From CADCVT01 sp036389155 (GTDB lineage: Bacteria > Actinomycetota > Thermoleophilia > Solirubrobacterales > Solirubrobacteraceae), in the NCBI GenBank assembly GCA_036389155.1, contig DASVQN010000027.1, positions 76,851 to 140,850 on the forward strand: 64,000 nt of DNA, read 5' to 3'. This document shows positions 1-8,954 of the stretch, in pieces (the stretch's first letter is position 1; each line of letters begins with the position of its first letter). The notes beneath the pieces are model-generated. The model saw only the letters and a list, made by a program, of their open reading frames with translations. It had not been told where the DNA came from and ran no database searches. Position numbers and translations under genes: made by a program.

Positions 1-2201
1 GCCTCGCCGTGCATCCCGATCACGGCAGCACGCCCGAGGAGATCGTCAAGCACGCCGACGTCGCGCTGTACGCGGCCAAGGAGGCGGGCGCGCCGTGGGG
101 GCTCTACGCGCCGGAGGGCGACGAGCACAGCCTGGACCGGCTCGCGCTCGCCGGCCAGCTGCGGCGCGGGATCGAGCGCGGCGAGCTCGTGCTGCACTAC
201 CAGCCCAAGCTCGCGCTGCGCGAGGGCGGACAGCACGGGGTCGAGGCGCTCGTGCGCTGGCAGCACCCGCAGCTCGGGCTCATCGCGCCGGAGGGGTTCA
301 TCGGCCTCGCGGAGCAGAGCGACCTCATCACCCACCTGACGCACCGCGTGCTCGACGAGGCGCTGCGGCAGTGCCGCGCCTGGCGCGACGACGGGCTGGA
401 TCTGCGGGTCTCGGTGAACCTGTCCGCGCGCAGCCTGCTCGACCGCGACCTCGCGGCGTTGATCGGACGCCTGCTCGACCGCTGGACCCTGCCGTCGACC
501 GCGCTGCAGGTCGAGATCACCGAGAGCCGGCTGATCGCCGACGTCCCGCGCGCGCTGACGACGCTCGAGCAGCTGCAGCGCCTCGGCGTCGCCGTGGCGA
601 TCGACGACTTCGGGACGGGCTTCTCGTCGCTGCAGCAGCTGACGCGCCTTCCCGTGGACGAGATCAAGATCGACAAGTCGTTCGTGCTGGGGATGGAGAC
701 GAGCCGCAGCGACGAGGCCATCGTGCGCTCGACGATCGAGCTCGGGCGCAACCTTCACCTGCAGGTGACGGCCGAGGGCGTGGAGACGCGCGAGGCGCTC
801 GATCGCCTCGACGCGCTGGGCTGCGACTTCGCGCAGGGCTTCCACGTCGGCCGGCCGGTCCCCGCCGACCGCTGCCGCCGCGACCTCGAGCGCTTCGTCC
901 GCGCCGGCCGGGCGGCCGCGACGGCGGCGGCCACGACGCTCGCCCTCCTCGCCCTCCCCGCGATGGCGCTCGCCGATCGCGACGTCGCCGTGGCGGCTCT
1001 GGGCGCGAAGCCGTACGTCGTCGTCTACTCCGGCGCGACCTCCCCGGGCGCCACGACGCAGCGCGAGCGGGCGCTCGGCTTCCGCGCGGACAAGCGGTTC
1101 GACGCCGCGCTCGACGGCTTCGCCGCGCGCCTGACCGACGCGCAGGCCCAGACGCTCCGCGCCGACCCGGCGGTCGCCTACGTGACCGAGGACTACCCGG
1201 TCGCGGCCACCGGCACGACGCCGCTCGCCGCCGGCGAGACGGTGCCGACCGGCGTCTCGCGCGTGGGCGCGGCCGGAGGCGGGCTGGCGCAGCAGCCGGC
1301 GGACGGGCCCGTGGCCATCCTCGACACCGGCGTCGACCTCAAGAGCCCCGACCTCAATGCGATCGCCGGCACCAACTGCGTCAGCGCGGCGTACCCGCCG
1401 CAGGACGACAACGGCCACGGCACGCACGTCGCGGGGACGCTCGCCGCGCGCAACGTCGGCAGCGGCGTCGTGGGCGTCGCGCCGGGCACGCAGGTGATCG
1501 CGGTCAAGGTGCTCGACAAGAAGCGGGCCGGGACGCTCTCGATGCTCCTGTGCGGGATCGACTGGATCACGCGCAACGCGGCGGCGTACGGGATCCGCGT
1601 CGTGAACATGTCGATCAGCGCGGGCGGCGCGAACGACAACGCGTGCGGCGCGGTCAACAAGGACGCGATGCACCAGGCGATCTGCCGCTCGGTCGCGGCG
1701 GGCGTGACGTACGTCGTCTCGGCCGGCAACTCGAAGGTGGCGATCACCAAGACCGTCCCGGCCGTGTACCCGGAGGTGCTGACCGTCACGGCGATGTCCG
1801 ACTCCAACGGCCGCGACGGCGGCGGCGGCCCCTCCTTCTCGTGCAAGTCGGGCGAGCGCGACGACCAGTACGCGACGTACTCGAACTTCGCCACGACGGC
1901 CGCCGAGCTCGCGCACACGATCGCCGCGCCGGGCACGTGCATCCTGTCGACGAAGCTCGGCGGCGGCACGGGCACGATGTACGGCACGAGCAGCGCGGCG
2001 CCGCACGTCGCGGCGGTCGCGGCGCTGTGCGACGGCTCGGGAGGCGTGCCCGGCCCGTGCGCCGGCCTCGCGCCCGCCGACGTGATCGGCGTCGTACGCG
2101 CGCGAGCGGCGGCGGTCGCGACGACGGCGAACGGCTTTGCCGGCGACCCGCTGCGCCCGATCAGCGGCAAGCAGTTCGGGCACCTCGTCGCTCTGCCCTG
2201 A
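1..2201 (+). CDS. GGDEF(partial)-EAL phosphodiesterase fused to subtilisin-like protease (5' truncated)
   Basis: The reading frame is open from base 3, so the start lies upstream; numbering here is from the GTG at 9. Residues 1-28 are the tail of a GGDEF domain. Residues 45-295 are an EAL c-di-GMP phosphodiesterase with its metal and catalytic residues kept: EAL 79-81, N137, E169, DDFGTG 199-204, K220, E256, Q276. Residues 301-322 form a hydrophobic segment ending PAMALA, like a signal peptide or signal anchor. An I9-like propeptide region (about 334-398) and an S8 peptidase follow, with D439, H470, oxyanion N574 and S661. No ATG, GTG or TTG lies in frame just before the hydrophobic segment, so a separate protease gene is not supported. 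Likely topology is EAL inside and protease outside. Each domain is certain; a single polypeptide is likely. Confidence 0.85.
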   Translation, partial: LAVHPDHGSTPEEIVKHADVALYAAKEAGAPWGLYAPEGDEHSLDRLALAGQLRRGIERGELVLHYQPKLALREGGQHGVEALVRWQHPQLGLIAPEGFIGLAEQSDLITHLTHRVLDEALRQCRAWRDDGLDLRVSVNLSARSLLDRDLAALIGRLLDRWTLPSTALQVEITESRLIADVPRALTTLEQLQRLGVAVAIDDFGTGFSSLQQLTRLPVDEIKIDKSFVLGMETSRSDEAIVRSTIELGRNLHLQVTAEGVETREALDRLDALGCDFAQGFHVGRPVPADRCRRDLERFVRAGRAAATAAATTLALLALPAMALADRDVAVAALGAKPYVVVYSGATSPGATTQRERALGFRADKRFDAALDGFAARLTDAQAQTLRADPAVAYVTEDYPVAATGTTPLAAGETVPTGVSRVGAAGGGLAQQPADGPVAILDTGVDLKSPDLNAIAGTNCVSAAYPPQDDNGHGTHVAGTLAARNVGSGVVGVAPGTQVIAVKVLDKKRAGTLSMLLCGIDWITRNAAAYGIRVVNMSISAGGANDNACGAVNKDAMHQAICRSVAAGVTYVVSAGNSKVAITKTVPAVYPEVLTVTAMSDSNGRDGGGGPSFSCKSGERDDQYATYSNFATTAAELAHTIAAPGTCILSTKLGGGTGTMYGTSSAAPHVAAVAALCDGSGGVPGPCAGLAPADVIGVVRARAAAVATTANGFAGDPLRPISGKQFGHLVALP

Positions 2202-2238
2202 GGTGTGACCCGCGCCGCGTGCGGGGAACCCCCGGGCG

Positions 2239-3183
2239 ATGGCTCAGGCATCCACGCATCCCTTCTCGCTCGGTCGCGAGGCAGGCCGCGACGGCCGCTT
2301 CCACCGCCAGGTCTCCAAGTTCCGCGACCGGCCGTCCGCGATCGAGGCCGGCCGCTACGTGCTCTACGTGTGCCGCGCCTGCCCGTGGGCGCACCGGACG
2401 ATCATCGCGCGCCGGCTCCTCGGGCTCGAGGACGCGATCGAGATGGCCGAGGTCGACCCGATCCGCGACGAGCGCGGCTGGGCGTTCACCGGCGGGCCGT
2501 ACGCGGACCCGGTGAACGGCTGGGCGTTCCTCAGCGAGGCCTACGAGACCACGGACAAACGGTTCGAGGGGCGCTTCAGCGTCCCGGTGCTGTGGGACAA
2601 GGCCGAGGGGCGCATCGTCAACAACGAGAGCGGCGACGTCCTGCGCCTGCTCAACGACGACTTCCGCCCGCTGGCGACGACCGGCGTCGACCTCTACCCG
2701 CCCGACCTGCGCGACGAGATCGAGGCGCTCGAGGAGCGGATCTACGAGAGCGTCAACAACGGCGTCTACAAGGCGGGCTTCGCCTCGTCGCAGGAGGCGT
2801 ACGAGGAGGCGGTCGTGCCGCTGTTCGAGACGCTCGACTGGCTGGAGGAGCGCCTGTCGACGCGGCGCTACGTCGCCGACCACGAGCGGATCACGGCGGT
2901 CGACTGGCGCCTGTTCACGACGCTCGTGCGCTTCGACGCCGTCTACTACCTGCACTTCAAGTGCAACCGCGACCGGATCGTCGACTTCCCCTCGCTGTGG
3001 GGCTACCTGCGCGACCTCTACCAGCAGCCCGGGATCGCGGAGACCGTCGACATCGACGCGATCAAGGCGCACTACTACGGCACGCACCCGTCGATCAACC
3101 CCAGCGGGATCGTCCCGATCGGCCCGCGGATCGACTTCAGCGCGCCGCACTCGCGCGCGCAGCTGGGCGTCAGCGCGACGTGA
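2239..3183 (+). CDS. Glutathionyl-hydroquinone reductase-like (Xi-class GST, YqjG/ECM4 family)
   Basis: A 314-residue cytosolic protein, full length for the Xi-class glutathione transferases. Members reduce glutathionyl-hydroquinones with a catalytic Cys. Here the thioredoxin-fold N-terminus carries the family CPWAH motif with C48 (and C45 just before). The family's VPVLWD and NNES glutathione-site signatures follow around residues 115-135, and the C-terminal helical domain holds the usual aromatic residues. Actinobacteria generally lack glutathione, so the real thiol may be mycothiol or another; that is inference. It stands alone, 37 bases after the protease gene, and its end overlaps the convergent SGNH gene by 14 bases. 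Confidence 0.9.
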   Translation: MAQASTHPFSLGREAGRDGRFHRQVSKFRDRPSAIEAGRYVLYVCRACPWAHRTIIARRLLGLEDAIEMAEVDPIRDERGWAFTGGPYADPVNGWAFLSEAYETTDKRFEGRFSVPVLWDKAEGRIVNNESGDVLRLLNDDFRPLATTGVDLYPPDLRDEIEALEERIYESVNNGVYKAGFASSQEAYEEAVVPLFETLDWLEERLSTRRYVADHERITAVDWRLFTTLVRFDAVYYLHFKCNRDRIVDFPSLWGYLRDLYQQPGIAETVDIDAIKAHYYGTHPSINPSGIVPIGPRIDFSAPHSRAQLGVSAT

Positions 3184-4084
3184 GGCCGCAGGCGCCCGCC
3201 GCCTGCGCGTAGAGCGCCGCGCGGGCACGGTAGCCCTCGTCGGTGGCGTGGACGCGGTCGTCGCGCAGCCACCGCGGGTGCGCCTTCACCGCCTTGGCCC
3301 ACGGCACCAGGACGATCCGCGGCTCCTCCCGCGCCAGCGCCTGGAGCGCGTCGTTCGCCGCGCGGTAGGAGACGCCGCCCACCCTGGGCCGCGCGATCGT
3401 CGGCCACAGCGCGCACGAGCCGGGCGCGAACCCGTCGAGCGACCGCCGGGCGGCCGCGACGAGATCCGCCGCGCGGCGCGGATCGTCGTTCGTGAAGAGG
3501 CTGAAGGCCACTGCGACGGGGCGCCTCGGCGGCTTGCGCAGCGCGTCGCGGATGGCCATCCCGGTCAGCAGGAAGCGGCTGCGCGCGGCGTCGGCGGTGA
3601 CGCGCCAGCCGGGCAGCATCTCGGGGAGGTACGGCGCCGTGCCCTGCGCGAGCGAGTCGCCGATCAGCACGAGCTCCGGGGCGCCGGGCACGACGGGCGG
3701 GGGCGCGAGCGGAAACGACTCGCCGTCGTCGGGCTCCTGCTCGCGCGGATGGCCGGCGTAGACGGTGAGCGCGGACGTCGTGCGGCGCGCGACGACGTGC
3801 AGCACCGCGCGCCAGCGCCCCTTGCGGTTCGCGCGGACGATGGCCGCGGAGGCCGTCACCGCATCCGGCGTGAAGACGTCGAGGGTCGCGCGCGGCTTCG
3901 CCCGTCCCGTGACGGCGAGGTCGACGACGACGTCGAGCAACAGCGGCTGCGTCGCGGCCGGCGCCTCGGGCGGGTCGATCGTCGCGCGCGCCTGCGCGCC
4001 CGGCGCGCCGGCGACGAGCAGGGCGACGAGGGCGGCGAGCGCGGCCACTCCACCGCGCGCCGACGACCCGCGGCGCGAGGTCAC
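3170..4084 (-). CDS. Secreted SGNH/GDSL hydrolase-like protein
   Basis: A 304-residue protein from a GTG start 17 bases after the stop of the upstream paralogue (4102-5184), so the two form one operon. Residues 5-30 are a signal peptide ending AQA. A beta-rich segment follows, then an SGNH core starting LVLIGDSLAQG with the nucleophile Ser in GDS, a TNDD block (block III Asn) and a C-terminal D-x-x-H (DDRVH). Secreted SGNH proteins deacylate or acetylate glycans and lipids. A longer open frame reaching 5374 is only the antisense-free extension over the upstream gene and is rejected. The neighbouring SpoIID and MBOAT genes suggest a role in cell-surface glycan acylation. Substrate unknown. Confidence 0.8.
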   Translation of the reverse strand: MTSRRGSSARGGVAALAALVALLVAGAPGAQARATIDPPEAPAATQPLLLDVVVDLAVTGRAKPRATLDVFTPDAVTASAAIVRANRKGRWRAVLHVVARRTTSALTVYAGHPREQEPDDGESFPLAPPPVVPGAPELVLIGDSLAQGTAPYLPEMLPGWRVTADAARSRFLLTGMAIRDALRKPPRRPVAVAFSLFTNDDPRRAADLVAAARRSLDGFAPGSCALWPTIARPRVGGVSYRAANDALQALAREEPRIVLVPWAKAVKAHPRWLRDDRVHATDEGYRARAALYAQAAGACGLTSR

Positions 4085-4101
4085 GTCGTGGCGCGCGCGC
4101 C

Positions 4102-5184
4102 TCACCCGCGGCACGACCTGGCCGCCGCCGCGTACAGCCGTGCGCGCTGCCGGTAGCCCTCGGGCGTCCCGTGGACGCCGTCGCCGGCGAGCCAGCCCGC
4201 GCGGCTCGCCTGCTCGGCCCACGGGACGAGCGCCAGGCGGCGGCCGAGCTGCGCGTCGAGGCGGTGCAGGAGGGCGTTCGCCGCCGCGTACGACTGCCCG
4301 TTGAACGGCGGGCGGGCGATCGTCGCCCAGACGGCGCAGCCGCTCGGACCGGCGCGCTTGACCGTCGCCCGCACGGCGGCCTCGAGCTGGGCGGTGTGCG
4401 TCGGGTCGTCGTTGGTGAAGAGGCTGATCGCGATCACCGCGCCGTCGGGAACTCGCGTGCGGGCGAGGACGGTCATGCCCGCCGCGAGGGGACGGCTGGT
4501 GAGCGCGTCGCTCTCGACCCTCCATCCCGGCAGCTGGGCAGGGAGCAGGCCCTCGATGCCGACGGCGAGCGAGTCGCCGATGAGGATCAGGTCGCCGGGA
4601 CCCGACGGCGCCGGTACCGGCTGCGGGTCGATCGAGTCGGGCGGCACGACGTCGCCGCCTCCGCCGCTCCCGCCGCCTCCTCCGCTCCCGCCGCCTCCTC
4701 CGCGCCCGCTGCCGCCGCCGCGCCCGCCCCCGCCGCCGCCGCGCACGCGCTGCGGCCTCGGCCCGACGAGCCGCACCTCGACCTTGTCCTCCGGCCCGAC
4801 GACGAGCCCGCGGTAGTAGACGCTCACGTGCGTATCGGGCGCGTCGGCCGGCGCCTCCAGCCGCACCCGCGCCTCCCACCGGCCGTCCTCGTCCGCGGGA
4901 GCGTGGACCACGCAGCCCTCCTCGTTGCACGCGCCGGTGACCACGACGTCGGAGCCCGGGTCCGCCGTCCCCGACACCGTCGGCCGCGCCGCGAGCTCGC
5001 CGCCGTCGTCCGTCGCCTTCACCTTCGCGCCCCGGTCCGGCGCGGCGATCCGGATGGGGCCGGGCGGCTTCGCCGCCGCGGTCGTGGTGGGGGCGGGCGC
5101 GGGGTCGTCCCCGCCGCAGCCGGCGACGGACCCGGCGACGAGGATGGTGACCGCCGCGCCGAGAGCGGTCACGAGGCGAACCAT
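4102..5184 (-). CDS. SGNH/GDSL hydrolase-like lipoprotein with Gly-rich linker
   Basis: A 360-residue lipoprotein. I choose the ATG at 5184, not the upstream frame extension, because it gives a clean signal peptide with lipobox VAGC (C23) and lies 8 nt after a TACGAT box. Residues about 40-145 look like a beta-sandwich (PGPIRIAAP..., VSGTADPGSD). Residues 149-177 are an almost pure Gly/Ser linker. The SGNH core follows, with GDS at D204-S205, a TNDD block and D335/H338 in DGVHG. It is homologous to the downstream gene at 3170-4084. Likely an outer-face esterase or acetyltransferase partner for envelope glycans; the substrate is not readable from sequence. Confidence 0.82.
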   Translation of the reverse strand: MVRLVTALGAAVTILVAGSVAGCGGDDPAPAPTTTAAAKPPGPIRIAAPDRGAKVKATDDGGELAARPTVSGTADPGSDVVVTGACNEEGCVVHAPADEDGRWEARVRLEAPADAPDTHVSVYYRGLVVGPEDKVEVRLVGPRPQRVRGGGGGGRGGGSGRGGGGGSGGGGGSGGGGDVVPPDSIDPQPVPAPSGPGDLILIGDSLAVGIEGLLPAQLPGWRVESDALTSRPLAAGMTVLARTRVPDGAVIAISLFTNDDPTHTAQLEAAVRATVKRAGPSGCAVWATIARPPFNGQSYAAANALLHRLDAQLGRRLALVPWAEQASRAGWLAGDGVHGTPEGYRQRARLYAAAARSCRG

Positions 5185-5192
5185 GGCGGCGC

Positions 5193-5198
5193 ATCGTA
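5193..5198 (-). promoter_or_regulatory. -10-like box for SGNH lipoprotein (leaderless)
   Basis: TACGAT on the minus strand, 8 nt before the ATG at 5184. The spacing leaves almost no 5' leader, which fits a leaderless transcript and supports that start. Confidence 0.5.
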
Positions 5199-5237
5199 GC
5201 CGCCGTCGCCGCCGCATTTGCCACGATTCGCCCCCGC

Positions 5238-6356
5238 ATGCGCGCGCCCGTGCTCCTTCTCGCCGCGGTCCTCGCGACCGCGCTCGCCCCCTCCGCGCGC
5301 GCGGCGGGCTGGATCGTGCGCGGCGCCGGCTTCGGCCACGGCGTAGGGCTCAGCCAGTACGGCGCGTACGGCATGGCGCAGCAGGGCGCGGGCTACCGCC
5401 GGATCCTCGCCAACTACTACCGCGGCACCCGCATCGAGAACATCGGCGGCCGGCCGATCCGGGTGCTCCTGCGCGAGCGGGCGCGCGAGATCGTGGTGAC
5501 GAACGCCGCCCGCATCGGCGGGCGCAGGGCGAGCCCGCGCCGGCGCTACACGGTCACGCGCCTGCCGAACCGGCGCGTCACCGTCCGCACCGCAGGCAGG
5601 CGCTTCGGCCGCTTCCCCGCGCCGCTCGTCGTGGCCAACGACGTCGCGGCCGTCGTCCTGCACGGCCGCGCGCTCAACGGCGTCACCGGCGGCGCCTACC
5701 ACGGCACGCTGGAGGTCAGCCCCGCCGGCCCGCGCGGCCTCGCCGCCGTCAACGCGCTCCCCGTCGACGCGTACGTCCGCGGCGTCGTCGCGGGCGAGAT
5801 GTTCTCGTCGTGGGACCTCGAGGCGCTCAAGGCCCAGGCCGTCGCCGCGCGCACCTACTCGCAGACCACCGATGCCGGGGGCGACCTCTTCGACCAGTAC
5901 CCCGACACCCGCTCGCAGGTCTACAAGGGCATCGCGGGCGAGACCCGCCGCTCGGACGCGGCGGTCCGCGGCACCGCCGGCGAGATCCTGACCTACCGCG
6001 GCCGCCCCGCCACGACGTTCTACTTCTCGAGCTCGGGCGGCCAGACCGAGAGCGTCGAGTACGGCTTCCCGGGCGGCACGCCCACGCCCTACCTCGTGTC
6101 GGTGCAGGACCCGACCGACCGCATCTCGCCGCACTACCGCTGGGCGGTGCGCTTCACGACGAAGGGCATCCAGCGGCGCCTCCGCGGCATCCTGCGCGGC
6201 AGGCTCCGCGCGATCCGCGTCGTCAGCCGCGGCCGCTCGCCGCGCGTCGTGCAGGCCGAGGTCGTCGGGACGAAGGGCCGGCGGCGCGTCGGCGGCGACG
6301 TCCTGCGCGACCGGCTCGACCTCAGGTCCACGTGGTTCCGGGTGGCGAAGGGATGA
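5238..6356 (+). CDS. SpoIID/LytB domain secreted protein
   Basis: A 372-residue secreted protein. Residues 1-22 form a signal peptide ending ARA. The SpoIID core begins FGHGVGLSQYGAYGMA (residues about 33-50), which in complete SpoIID proteins is usually near the catalytic region. Family signatures YVRGVVAGEM, EALKAQAVAARTY and YFSSSGGQTES follow at about 175-275. SpoIID proteins are lytic transglycosylases acting on stem-peptide-free peptidoglycan, or amidase enhancers; most non-sporulating actinobacteria keep such proteins for wall remodelling. It heads a plus-strand operon: its stop overlaps the next start in ATGA. The C-terminal 60 residues are very Arg-rich, as in wall-binding tails. Confidence 0.88.
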   Translation: MRAPVLLLAAVLATALAPSARAAGWIVRGAGFGHGVGLSQYGAYGMAQQGAGYRRILANYYRGTRIENIGGRPIRVLLRERAREIVVTNAARIGGRRASPRRRYTVTRLPNRRVTVRTAGRRFGRFPAPLVVANDVAAVVLHGRALNGVTGGAYHGTLEVSPAGPRGLAAVNALPVDAYVRGVVAGEMFSSWDLEALKAQAVAARTYSQTTDAGGDLFDQYPDTRSQVYKGIAGETRRSDAAVRGTAGEILTYRGRPATTFYFSSSGGQTESVEYGFPGGTPTPYLVSVQDPTDRISPHYRWAVRFTTKGIQRRLRGILRGRLRAIRVVSRGRSPRVVQAEVVGTKGRRRVGGDVLRDRLDLRSTWFRVAKG

Positions 6357-7546
6357 GGTGCCGGGCCGCCGTGCTGCTCGGCGTCGCCGCAGCGATCGCG
6401 GTCGCCGCGCCCGCCGTCGCCGCCCCTCTCTCCCTCGACGCGCGCCTCGGCGCCACGGGGTGGATCGACCTGACGGTGACCGGCCGCCCCGGCGCCACGG
6501 TCCACGTCGCCGAGGACGACGGCACCCCCGTCGCCGACCTCCCGCTGCGGGGCGAGCGCGCTGCCAAGCGCCGCGCGACGCCGTGGCGCTGCGACCGCGC
6601 CGTCCGCGGGTTCGTCGCCACCGCGCCCAACCCGAACGGCACGACGGAGACGGCGACCGCCCAGGTCCGGACGCCCGGCTGCCGCGACCGCCTCGCCCTC
6701 GCCAGCCGCCCGTTCGCGCCCAGGGCGCGCACGAAGCTGCTCGTCCGCGTCCGCGACCAGTGGCGCCTCGGCGGCTTCACGGCGCGCGTCTGCCTCGCGA
6801 GCCGCTGCAAGGACGTCGCGCTCCCCAGGGGCGCAGCCACGCGCAACGTCCGCATCAGGACCGGCGCCGCCGGCATCCGCGCCGTCACCGCGACCGCTCC
6901 CTGGCGCCAGCGCGTCAAGCAGACGATCGAGATCCGCCGCCGCCCGCTCACCCTCCTCGCCACCGGCGACTCGATGATCCAGATCGTCGACTCGCACCTC
7001 GAGCGCCGCCTGAAGCCGCGTGGCGTGCGGGTGCAGAGCGACGCCCGCATCGCCACCGGCATCTCCAAGCCGTTCATGCTCGACTGGGTCGCCCTCGCGC
7101 GCCGCCAGGCCCTCGCCCGCCGCCCCAACGTCACCGTCATGTTCCTCGGCGCCAACGACGGCTTCCCGATCGCGGGCGCCGGCTGCTGCGGCCCGCGGTG
7201 GATCGAGGCGTACGCGGGCCGCGTGAAGCGCATGATGGCCAGCTACCGCCGTCACGGCGTGGCGCGGGTCTACTGGCTGACCCTGCCGGCGCCGAGCAAG
7301 GCGACCTTCGCCCGCGTCTTCCGCGCGGTCAACGCCGCGCTGCGCCTCGCCGAGCCCGCGCTGCGCGGCGGGGGCGGGCGCCTCATCGACATGGGGCGCG
7401 TCTTCACGCCGGGAGGGCGGTTCCGCAGCTCGATCGGCGGCCACGTCGTCCGTCAGGACGACGGCGTGCACCTGAACGTGCGCGGCGCGTCGATCGCGGC
7501 GGGGCTCGTGATCCGCGAGCTCCGCCGGGACGGCGTCCTACCCTGA
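6353..7546 (+). CDS. Secreted SGNH/GDSL protein (DUF459-like)
   Basis: A 397-residue protein whose ATG overlaps the SpoIID stop (ATGA), so translation is probably coupled. Residues 1-22 are a signal peptide (AAPAVAA). Residues 25-195 are a beta-rich Arg/Thr-rich region with two Cys pairs. The SGNH core starts LLATGDSM with D206-S207, has FLGANDGF (block III Asn) and a terminal DDGVHLN with D370 and H373. The CCGPRW motif is shared with the paralogue at 8955-9977. It lies directly before the MBOAT gene, as AlgX/AlgJ/PatB-type SGNH proteins do next to AlgI/PatA, so a role in O-acetylating an extracellular glycan is likely. Confidence 0.85.
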   Translation: MRCRAAVLLGVAAAIAVAAPAVAAPLSLDARLGATGWIDLTVTGRPGATVHVAEDDGTPVADLPLRGERAAKRRATPWRCDRAVRGFVATAPNPNGTTETATAQVRTPGCRDRLALASRPFAPRARTKLLVRVRDQWRLGGFTARVCLASRCKDVALPRGAATRNVRIRTGAAGIRAVTATAPWRQRVKQTIEIRRRPLTLLATGDSMIQIVDSHLERRLKPRGVRVQSDARIATGISKPFMLDWVALARRQALARRPNVTVMFLGANDGFPIAGAGCCGPRWIEAYAGRVKRMMASYRRHGVARVYWLTLPAPSKATFARVFRAVNAALRLAEPALRGGGGRLIDMGRVFTPGGRFRSSIGGHVVRQDDGVHLNVRGASIAAGLVIRELRRDGVLP

Positions 7547-7558
7547 CCGACCGCCCCC

Positions 7559-8950
7559 ATGCTGTTCCCCACCGTCGAATTCGCCATCTTCTTCCCGATC
7601 GTGCTCGCGCTCTCGTGGGCGCTGATGTCGCGACCGGCGGTGTGGAAGCCGTTCATCGTCACGGTGAGCTACCTCTTCTACGCGTCCGCGAACTGGAAGT
7701 TCTGCTTCCTCATCACGGTCGTGATCCTCGGCAACCAGCTCGCCGCGGTAATGGTCCACCGCACCGACGACGAGCGCCGGCGCAAGTGGATCATGGCCGG
7801 GGGCGTCGCGCTCGACCTCCTCGTCCTCGGCACCTTCAAGTACTACGCGTTCTTCGTCACCGACATCGACCGCGTCCTCGGCCAGGCGTCGCTCAGCCTT
7901 CCGCTCCCGCTGCTGACCATCGCGCTCCCGGTCGGCGTCAGCTTCTTCACCTTCCAGGCCATCTCGTACGTCGTCGACGTGCGTCGCCGGCTCATCGAGC
8001 CGTCGCCCACCATCGACCTCGCGATCTACCTGAGCTTCTTCCCGCACCTCGTCGCGGGGCCGATCGTCCGCGCGCGGGAGTTCCTCCCGCAGCTCGAGAC
8101 GCCGCGCGACCCGCGGGACATCCCCGGCGGCGCCGCGATGTGGCTCATCGCCATCGGGCTGATCAAGAAGGTGGCGATCGCCGACTTCCTCGCGCGGGAG
8201 GTGGTCGATCCCGTCTTCGCGGTGCCGGGCGCGTACAGCGGCGCCGACGTCATCTTCGCGACGTACGCGTACGCCGCCCAGATCTACTGCGACTTCTCCG
8301 GCTACACGGACATGGCGATCGGCCTCGCCCTGCTCATGGGCTTCGTCTTCCCGAACAACTTCGACCGCCCGTACCGCGCGCACAGCTTCCGCGAGTTCTG
8401 GCGGCGCTGGCACATCACGCTCAGCCGCTTCCTGCGCGACTTCCTCTACATCCCGTTCGGCGGCAGCCGCGGGGGGAAGGTCAGGACCGTCCGCAACCTG
8501 ATGGGCACGATGCTGCTCGGCGGCCTGTGGCACGGCGCGGCGTGGACGTTCGTCATCTGGGGCGGGATCCACGGCGCCGCGCAGGCGGTCGAGCACGTCT
8601 TCCGGGGGAAGGTCCACGTGCCGCGCTGGCTCGGCTGGCTGCTCACCTTCCACATCGTGTGCGCGGCGTGGGTCCTGTTCCGCAGCCCCGACATCGGCGT
8701 CGCGGCCGACGTGTTCCGGCAGATGGCCGAGCCGGGCGCGGCTACCCTCATCACCGCGCCGGCGCTGATCCTGGTGCTGGTGGTCATCGGCCTGCAGCTC
8801 ATCCCGCCGAAGCCGATGGACGCCCTCCAGCTCCGCGTCCAGCAGTGGAGCCCAGCCGCTCTGGGTGCCGCCCTCTTCCTCGTCATCCTGCTCGTCGGGG
8901 CGACGATCCCCGAGCAGGGCGTCCCGCCGTTCATCTACTTCCAGTTCTGA
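7559..8950 (+). CDS. MBOAT family O-acyltransferase (AlgI/DltB-like)
   Basis: A 463-residue multi-pass membrane protein with about ten hydrophobic segments. It carries the AlgI-type signatures: SFFTFQAISYVVDV near 125, FFPHLVAGPI near 160, DFSGYTDMAIG near 248, FWRRWHITLSRF with H285 and the putative catalytic H325 in GGLWHGAAW. Such proteins move an acyl group, usually acetyl, across the membrane to a surface glycan acceptor via a partner SGNH protein. The flanking SGNH genes fit this. The start at 7559 lies 12 bases after the previous stop. Confidence 0.93.
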   Translation: MLFPTVEFAIFFPIVLALSWALMSRPAVWKPFIVTVSYLFYASANWKFCFLITVVILGNQLAAVMVHRTDDERRRKWIMAGGVALDLLVLGTFKYYAFFVTDIDRVLGQASLSLPLPLLTIALPVGVSFFTFQAISYVVDVRRRLIEPSPTIDLAIYLSFFPHLVAGPIVRAREFLPQLETPRDPRDIPGGAAMWLIAIGLIKKVAIADFLAREVVDPVFAVPGAYSGADVIFATYAYAAQIYCDFSGYTDMAIGLALLMGFVFPNNFDRPYRAHSFREFWRRWHITLSRFLRDFLYIPFGGSRGGKVRTVRNLMGTMLLGGLWHGAAWTFVIWGGIHGAAQAVEHVFRGKVHVPRWLGWLLTFHIVCAAWVLFRSPDIGVAADVFRQMAEPGAATLITAPALILVLVVIGLQLIPPKPMDALQLRVQQWSPAALGAALFLVILLVGATIPEQGVPPFIYFQF

Positions 8951-8954
8951 CCCC

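Noticed and set aside
4656..4745. Tandem CGCCTCCTCCGC-type repeat that looks like a microsatellite.
   Set aside because: It encodes the Gly/Ser linker of the SGNH lipoprotein in frame; a coding linker explains it. It may still vary in length between strains.
3170..5374. A 734-codon open frame on the minus strand covering both SGNH genes.
   Set aside because: Its first 430 codons are Arg/Gly/Ala-rich shadow of the gene at 4102-5184, which has a lipobox and catalytic motifs in its own frame. Only the part from GTG 4084 is coding.
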